Shown: positions 59,469-64,000 of the stretch, one piece after another
Layout: each line of letters opens with the position of its first letter
Position numbering within the stretch: position 1 is the first letter of the stretch
From: Angomonas deanei
Taxonomy: Eukaryota; Euglenozoa; Kinetoplastea; Trypanosomatida; Trypanosomatidae
DNA length: 64,000 nucleotides
Assembly: GCA_903995115.1 (NCBI GenBank)
Contig: LR877153.1
Span: 372,001 to 436,000, forward strand
Direction: 5' to 3'
Program-made: the position numbers and the translations under genes
Notes under the pieces: generated by a model
The model's database searches: none
Told to the model about the DNA's origin: nothing
Seen by the model: only the letters and a program-made list of their open reading frames with translations

Positions 59469-59899
59469 GTCCTTTCCAATGCCCTCTCCCTCCGGGGCCG
59501 ATGTGCGGGTTTCATCTTTGCGGTGCCGAGGAGCCCTCCTTTGGCCATGAGCATCGGCTGCGCGCTTGTGTGGGGTGGGGGGCTTGGGTTGGAGAGAAAA
59601 GGGAGGAAGAAAGGGGATGTTGCATAGTTACGGTTCAAAAGGAGCGAGCAAACGACGGAAGGGATGACAAGTCTGGCGGAAGTGTGGTGAAATTAAAGGG
59701 CCTAAAATGTAAATGCATTTTAGGGTAAAAGAGAGAAAAATACGTTTATATAAAAAAGGGGGAGGGGGAATTTTTTTTCTTTTTTTTTTTATTATCTTTG
59801 CACACCGCGGAGATAAGAGGAAAAAATATTTGCTACTCATCAGTTCCAGTTCTGTGGGGGGCCTATCCCTGCGCGAATCTCCCGCCGTGGGCGCCACGT
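59469..59899. other. Spacer downstream of minus-strand zinc-finger copy 1
   Basis: 431 bases without a gene. From 59611 it matches 61178 onward (start of duplication unit). Contains T and A runs near 59760-59800 and probably the 3' UTR of the minus-strand gene ending at 59900. Confidence 0.6.
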
Positions 59900-60631
59900 C
59901 TAGTGCATTTTCCCTTGGTGGATTGCCACGCCATGGGCATTTTTAAAGGCCCGGTTGCATATGCCACAAATACGGCTGGGGCGGATGCTCGAGGGAGCGG
60001 CGGCAGGGGCGCGTGCGTTCCTTGTCTCGCCACCGACGACACTCGTTGCGACGTTGTCGTTCGATGGGGGAAATACGCTCTCCCTTTCATTCGACCTCAA
60101 GTTGCTTTCTTGCGTCGCGCGGTTGCCCGCGACCGGAGCAGTCCGGGGCAGCTGGCGGCTCACCCCATTCTGGCATGTGCTTCCCAATGGCCTACCAGGC
60201 CTAGACCTTCGGCCGGCGAAAGTAGTCCTGTGCATTCTCCCTTGGTGGATTGCCACGCCATGGGCATTTTTAAAGGCCCGGTTGCATATGCCACAAATAC
60301 GGCTGGGGTGGATGCACGGGGGAGCGGCGGCAGGGGCGCGTGCGTTCCTTGTCTCGCCACCGACGACACTCGTCGCGGTGTTGTCATTTGACCTCAAGTC
60401 GTTTTCACGGGTATCCGCGGCCGGAGCAGTTTGCGACAACTGGGGCCTTGGTTCATTGCGGGGTGTGCTTTGAGGCGATTGCCCTCGGCTGGTAGCGGCG
60501 GGACGGTCTGACCTCTCCCCGGAGTGAGCGGCACCCGCATCCGATGCGCTGAGGGTGGGACGGTCGCTCTGTTGTTTGAGGTTCGCCTTGTCCGACTGGG
60601 CGGCGGAAGGCCTTACGCTGAATGAAAACAT
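59900..60631 (-). CDS. Small C2H2 zinc-finger protein, copy 1
   Basis: 243 aa. Begins MFSFSVRPSAAQSDKA like the + strand gene at 55291, but has no FG-repeat tail. Two fingers CGICNRAFKNAHGVAIHQGRMH and the same ending GKMH, each CX2CX12HX4H, with Ser/Arg/Pro-rich linkers containing a duplicated RNARAPAAAP block. The last finger ends at the stop codon, so the tail seen in copy 2 (RTGFAGRRSAQG) is missing. Upstream (plus strand 60660-60830) resembles the inverted 5' flank of the + strand gene, including the pyrimidine tract and AG. Nucleic acid binding is inferred. Confidence 0.75.
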   Translation of the reverse strand: MFSFSVRPSAAQSDKANLKQQSDRPTLSASDAGAAHSGERSDRPAATSRGQSPQSTPRNEPRPQLSQTAPAADTRENDLRSNDNTATSVVGGETRNARAPAAAPPCIHPSRICGICNRAFKNAHGVAIHQGRMHRTTFAGRRSRPGRPLGSTCQNGVSRQLPRTAPVAGNRATQESNLRSNERESVFPPSNDNVATSVVGGETRNARAPAAAPSSIRPSRICGICNRAFKNAHGVAIHQGKMH

Positions 60632-60885
60632 TGTAGTATAGGAAAGTGTTAGGAACGAAGTAACCCAAGACTAAAAAGAGTAGAGAAAGGAAATAAAAAG
60701 ATATGATTAAACAATACGTCAGTAGAACTACAACTGACTGTTGTCCAATCGACTCGCTTTAGCGTTTCGTGTATTTGTGCAGTTAGGATGAAAAGATGTT
60801 AATGTGACAATTGAAGCGAACCCCGGCGGTGCGCTGCTCGACAGCCCTCGCTTCACTATTGCAGTGTACACTGAATCACAGAGCT

Positions 60886-61089
60886 TTACCATTGCTGGCT
60901 GATTTTAGCAATCTCTCTCAGAAAGTTGGAAATGTATGTATCGTCCGAAACGGTCACGTGCATCACGAGACTGTGGTAGCCGTCCTCGGGGCGGTGCATC
61001 GCTGCGGCGGCGGACAGACCGACGGGGAGGCGCTCCGTGACGGCACGGCCCCTCTTGCTGAGCGGCCACAGCTGCCGTTGCTGCCCTCG
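60886..61089 (-). pseudogene. Truncated 3' fragment of the gene at 62584
   Basis: Encodes the last 67 or so residues of the minus-strand gene at 62584 (RGQQRQLWPLSKRGRAVTE on), nearly identical in DNA, ending at the same stop. The copy begins abruptly at the duplication junction; upstream sequence gives only a few unrelated codons. A by-product of the tandem duplication, not expected to make a working protein. Confidence 0.8.
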
Positions 61090-61393
61090 CTCACTGCAGG
61101 ACATTTCGTCAGTGTCGTGTGGTTTCTACATGTTCGTGTGAGGTAGGAGACTTGAATTGAGGAAAGCGGAGAGAGTAAAGGGGATGTTGCGTAGTTACGG
61201 TTCAGAAGGAATGACCAGACGGCGGAAGGGATGACGACAAGTCTGACGGAAGTGGGGTGAAACTAAAGGGCCTAAAACGCAAATGCATCTTAGGGTAAGG
61301 GAGTAAAAGGGGGAGGGGGAATTTTTTAACTTTGCGCACCGCCGGGATGCGAGAAAAAAATATTGGAAAGAAATCGGAGGCTCTGTGGAGGGC

Positions 61394-62329
61394 TTATCCC
61401 TGCGCAGATCTTCGGCCGGCGAAACCAGTCCTGTGCATTTTCCCTTGGTGGATTGCCACGCCATGGGCGTTTTTCAGCATCTTTCCACAAATATCACAAA
61501 TATTGTCGCCAGGGGCTTCTCTCCGATCCTTGTGGACCAATCCTTTGTGAATAGCCACACCATGAGCATTTTTCAGCATCTTTCCACAAATATCACAAAT
61601 ATTGTCGCCAGGGGCTTCTTTCTGATCCTTGTGGACCAAACCTTGGTGGATTGCCACGCCACGGGCGTTTTTAAAGACCCGGTTGCATATGCCACAAATA
61701 CGGCTGGGATGGATGCACGGGGGAGCGGCGGTGGGAGCATGTGCGTTCCTTATCTCGCCGCCGACGGCGCTCGTCGCGGTGTTGTCATTTGACCTCAAGT
61801 TGCTTTCTTGCGTCGTGCGGTTGCCTGTGATTGGAGCAGTCTGGGGCAGCTGGCGGCTCACCCCATTCTGGCATGTGCTTCCCAATGGCCTACCAGGCCT
61901 AGACCTTCGGCCGGCGAAAGTAGTCCTGTGCATTTTCCCTTGGTGGATTGCCACGCCATGGGCGTTTTTAAAGACCCGGTTGCATATGCCACAAATACGG
62001 CTGGGATGGATGCACGGGGGAGCGGCGGTGGGAGCATGTGCGTTCCTTATCTCGCCACCGACGACACTCGTCGCGGTGTTGTCATTTGACCTCAAGTCGT
62101 TTTCACGGGTATCCGCGGCCGAAGCAGTTTGCGACAACTGGGGCCTTGGTTCATTGCGGGGTGTGCTTTGAGGCGATTGCCCTCGACTGGTGGCGGCGGG
62201 ACGGTCTGACCTCTCCCCGGAGTGAGCGGCACCCGCATCCAGTGCGCTGAGGGTGGGACGGTCGCTCTGTTGTTTGAGGTTCGCCTTGTCCGACTGGGCG
62301 GCGGAAGGCCTTACGCTGAATGAAAACAT
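61394..62329 (-). CDS. Small C2H2 zinc-finger protein, copy 2
   Basis: 311 aa, starts MFSFSVRPSAAQSDKA. Four fingers: two of the CGICNRVFKNAHGVAIHQ type shared with copy 1 and two of the CDICGKMLKNAHGVAIHKG type, which match the + strand gene at 55291. The latter part (plus strand 61471-61640) is the reverse complement of 55621-55790 with one visible mismatch, so it was probably pasted in by gene conversion. Ends RTGFAGRRSAQG. No FG tail. Frame is intact. Likely nuclear nucleic-acid-binding protein, inferred. Confidence 0.78.
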   Translation of the reverse strand: MFSFSVRPSAAQSDKANLKQQSDRPTLSALDAGAAHSGERSDRPAATSRGQSPQSTPRNEPRPQLSQTASAADTRENDLRSNDNTATSVVGGEIRNAHAPTAAPPCIHPSRICGICNRVFKNAHGVAIHQGKMHRTTFAGRRSRPGRPLGSTCQNGVSRQLPQTAPITGNRTTQESNLRSNDNTATSAVGGEIRNAHAPTAAPPCIHPSRICGICNRVFKNARGVAIHQGLVHKDQKEAPGDNICDICGKMLKNAHGVAIHKGLVHKDRREAPGDNICDICGKMLKNAHGVAIHQGKMHRTGFAGRRSAQG

Positions 62330-62583
62330 TGTAGTATAGGAAGGTGTTAGGAACGAAGTAACCCAAGACTAAAAAGAGTAGAGAAAGGAAATAAAAAGAT
62401 ATGATTAAACAATACGTCAGTAGAACTACAACTGACTGTTGTCCAATCGACTCGCTTTAGCGTTTCGTGTATTTGTGCAGTTAGGATGAAAAGATGTTAA
62501 TGTGACAATTGAAGCGAACCCCGGCGGTGCGCTGCTCGACAGCCCTCGCTTCACTATTGCAGTGTACACTGAATCACAGAGCT
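62330..62583. other. Spacer with inverted copy of + strand intergenic region
   Basis: Reverse complement resembles 55110-55290, including CAATTGTCACATTAA around the stop of the helical-repeat gene, AACTGCACAAA and the pyrimidine tract with AG. The same holds for 60632-60885. Shows that the inverted zinc-finger copies arose together with flanking sequence. Confidence 0.7.
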
Positions 62584-64000
62584 TTACCATTGCTGGCTGA
62601 TTTTAGCAATCTCTCTCAGAAAGTTGGAAATGTATGTATCGTCCGAAACGGTCACGTGCATCACGAGACTGTGGTAGCCGTCCTCGGGGCGGTGCATCGC
62701 TGCGGCGGCGGACAGACCGACGGGGAGGCGCTCCGTGACGGCACGGCCCCTCTTGCTGAGCGGCCACAGCTGCCGTTGCTGCCCTCGTGACCGCTGTGCA
62801 TAATCCCGTCCCTTCCTCTCTGCCAGCTCGTAGTCCGTGAAGAGGCGGTACCGGTCGCTCGCCTTGTCAAAGGAGACCTCGCGAAACAACTTCACCCACG
62901 GCTTGTCTGCGTGGGGGAAGCCGGTTAGGCCTGCCAGGAGCGGCCGGAAGGGAGGAGGAGCTGCATTGGCGTATGGAGGGGTCGTGGAGCGCGGGGCTAG
63001 GCCGAGCTGGGCACTTAGTTCTTGTACCGCCACGCACGTGTCGCGGTGATCCACTACCGGCAGCGCAATGTGCTCCTGCCCCAAACCCGTCGCCTCGTCT
63101 GAAGTGAAGATGGGACGAATCCCCTCACAGGCCGTGCGCACCACATCATTGTCTCCTGTCTCCCTCCAAGGAAACTCTGCGGACCACTCGGAGCGTGTAC
63201 TCCCGCCCGAGGCGGGGGACGCCACCCCATCGTGTACAAAGTCACCCGGTTGAGGGGCCGACAGTGGATCCTCCGCCTGCATCTCCTTCACACGGTGACT
63301 CGCCAGCACATTAAACAACAAGTGCGCAGACGCGGTTTCAAAGTGGGCTCGAATGGGGGGTGGGACGACCTCCAGCCAGAGGGCACGCAGCTGCGCCGGC
63401 CGCCTCTCCTGCTGCAGAAACAGCGCCCGCACAATACGTAGGATCCACTCGGGAACGGGCGCCTCACTGTTGCCACCTTGCGAGAAGAGCTTCCAACTGC
63501 AGAGGAGGACCGTCATCACGAGTGCCTCCCCCACCCTCTGGAACGCCAGTGCGCTGCTCACGTGGTAGGACCGGCAGAGCACACAACCCACCGGACCGAA
63601 GTGGGGGGCGGCGTAGTAGTTGGGGAATTTTTGAGAGATTTGGTGAATGATTTTGTGCGTGAAGGTGTCGATGGACGGTTTACGAAGATACAGCCCCCGC
63701 AACAACAGTGCGTACTGGACCTGGGAGGGATGACGCACCGCACACGGAAAGGATCTCCATCGGAGCAATTCCACGGCCATGGGTGTGTAGTCTTGATGAT
63801 TCGTTTTATGCTGGTAGGCCGTCTTTTCCAAATCCCACAGTAACGACTGCAGGACGTTGACGCTAGCGGTGAACCGTTCCTGTTCGTTGTGGTCCGGTGA
63901 GAAGGAGAGACGTATGCTGCCCAGCTGGGTGGCGGTGCAGCCGTCGTCGTAGTATTGGTTAAAGCGTAGATCAGCCAGCTGCGGAGGGCGGAACACCCCA
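62584..64000 (-). CDS. Hypothetical protein, 5' end outside window
   Basis: At least 471 codons; the frame is open to the window edge, so the start lies beyond 64000. Mostly helical, with Cys/His scattered but no recognisable motif (segments such as NVLQSLLWDLEKTAYQHKT, GLYLRKPSIDTFTHKIIHQI, SSALAFQRVGEALVMTVLL). A Pro/Ser/Gly linker near plus-strand 63000-63260 separates two regions; the C-terminus YHSLVMHVTVSDDTYISNFLREIAKISQQW may form a small alpha/beta unit. Its last 204 bases are duplicated at 60886. Product not recognised; no signal or membrane segment in the part visible. Confidence 0.75.
   Translation of the reverse strand, partial: GVFRPPQLADLRFNQYYDDGCTATQLGSIRLSFSPDHNEQERFTASVNVLQSLLWDLEKTAYQHKTNHQDYTPMAVELLRWRSFPCAVRHPSQVQYALLLRGLYLRKPSIDTFTHKIIHQISQKFPNYYAAPHFGPVGCVLCRSYHVSSALAFQRVGEALVMTVLLCSWKLFSQGGNSEAPVPEWILRIVRALFLQQERRPAQLRALWLEVVPPPIRAHFETASAHLLFNVLASHRVKEMQAEDPLSAPQPGDFVHDGVASPASGGSTRSEWSAEFPWRETGDNDVVRTACEGIRPIFTSDEATGLGQEHIALPVVDHRDTCVAVQELSAQLGLAPRSTTPPYANAAPPPFRPLLAGLTGFPHADKPWVKLFREVSFDKASDRYRLFTDYELAERKGRDYAQRSRGQQRQLWPLSKRGRAVTERLPVGLSAAAAMHRPEDGYHSLVMHVTVSDDTYISNFLREIAKISQQW

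Larger units (their letters stand above)
59611..61089. repeat. Segmental tandem duplication, unit A
   Basis: Matches unit B (61178-62787) along nearly the whole length, with indels: it carries a two-finger gene and the last 200 bases of the minus-strand gene at 62584. Offset at the right end is 1698 bases. The right junction is abrupt after the shared CTGCCCTCG. Confidence 0.85.
61178..62787. repeat. Segmental tandem duplication, unit B
   Basis: Partner of unit A. It carries the four-finger gene (61394-62329) and the 3' end of the intact gene at 62584. It differs from A mainly by extra zinc-finger sequence at 61471-61640 taken from the + strand paralogue. Confidence 0.85.

Noticed and set aside
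1-64000. tRNA genes, spliced-leader RNA and CRISPR arrays
   Set aside because: No convincing B-box/cloverleaf, no SL exon text and no spaced direct repeats of array type were found by eye.

Overview
The window is nuclear DNA of a kinetoplastid flagellate. Evidence: about 32 intronless genes lie head to tail on the + strand. They are separated by short AT-rich spacers with long T/A runs and pyrimidine tract + AG motifs, as expected for polycistronic transcription with trans-splicing. A kinetoplastid-type 5S rRNA gene is present, and two proteins end in peroxisome/glycosome signals (SKM on IMP dehydrogenase, SKL on a cyclophilin). I cannot fix the genus. A four-member family of type I membrane surface proteins recalls the free-living Bodo lineage, but that is a guess from memory.

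Layout. 1-8.4 kb: 3' end of IMP dehydrogenase, an ELMO-domain protein, an unknown gene, an FtsH-type AAA protease, SRP19, a divergent kinase and a BTB protein. 8.6-17.5 kb: four surface-protein paralogues with ATG8 between the third and fourth. 18-24.7 kb: a DHHC palmitoyltransferase, two membrane proteins (one TMEM115-like) and meiotic MSH4. 24.7-28.0 kb: a gene-free GC-rich island of about 3.3 kb with an AT-rich core; by eye the strand composition flips across the core. 28-38 kb: bacterial-type cystathionine beta-lyase, a DNAAF5-like HEAT protein, a RibD-like reductase, cyclophilin, a PDRG1/prefoldin-like protein, two unknowns and PIG-A. 38-55 kb: a ThiI-cysteine desulfurase fusion, a small unknown, DNA polymerase delta, ISWI, an EF-hand kinase, a TPR protein and a large helical protein. 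55.3-59 kb: a C2H2 zinc-finger protein with a long FG-repeat tail. 59-64 kb: a convergent strand switch with 5S rRNA on the minus strand, then two small zinc-finger paralogues in tandem duplicated units and the 3' part of an unknown minus-strand gene.

Most genes are housekeeping and share no pathway; as usual in kinetoplastids, neighbours are co-transcribed but not functionally grouped. The most notable items are the ThiI-desulfurase fusion, the zinc-finger/FG protein with inverted sequence-sharing copies across the strand switch, the GC-rich island, the surface family with a conserved cytoplasmic tail, the SKL-tagged cyclophilin and the 5S gene.

Six genes carry frame breaks that are all insertions (five of one base, one of two), and SRP19 also has an in-frame stop. 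The uniform direction suggests sequence or assembly errors at least as much as gene decay. All homologies were read by eye; no search was run.
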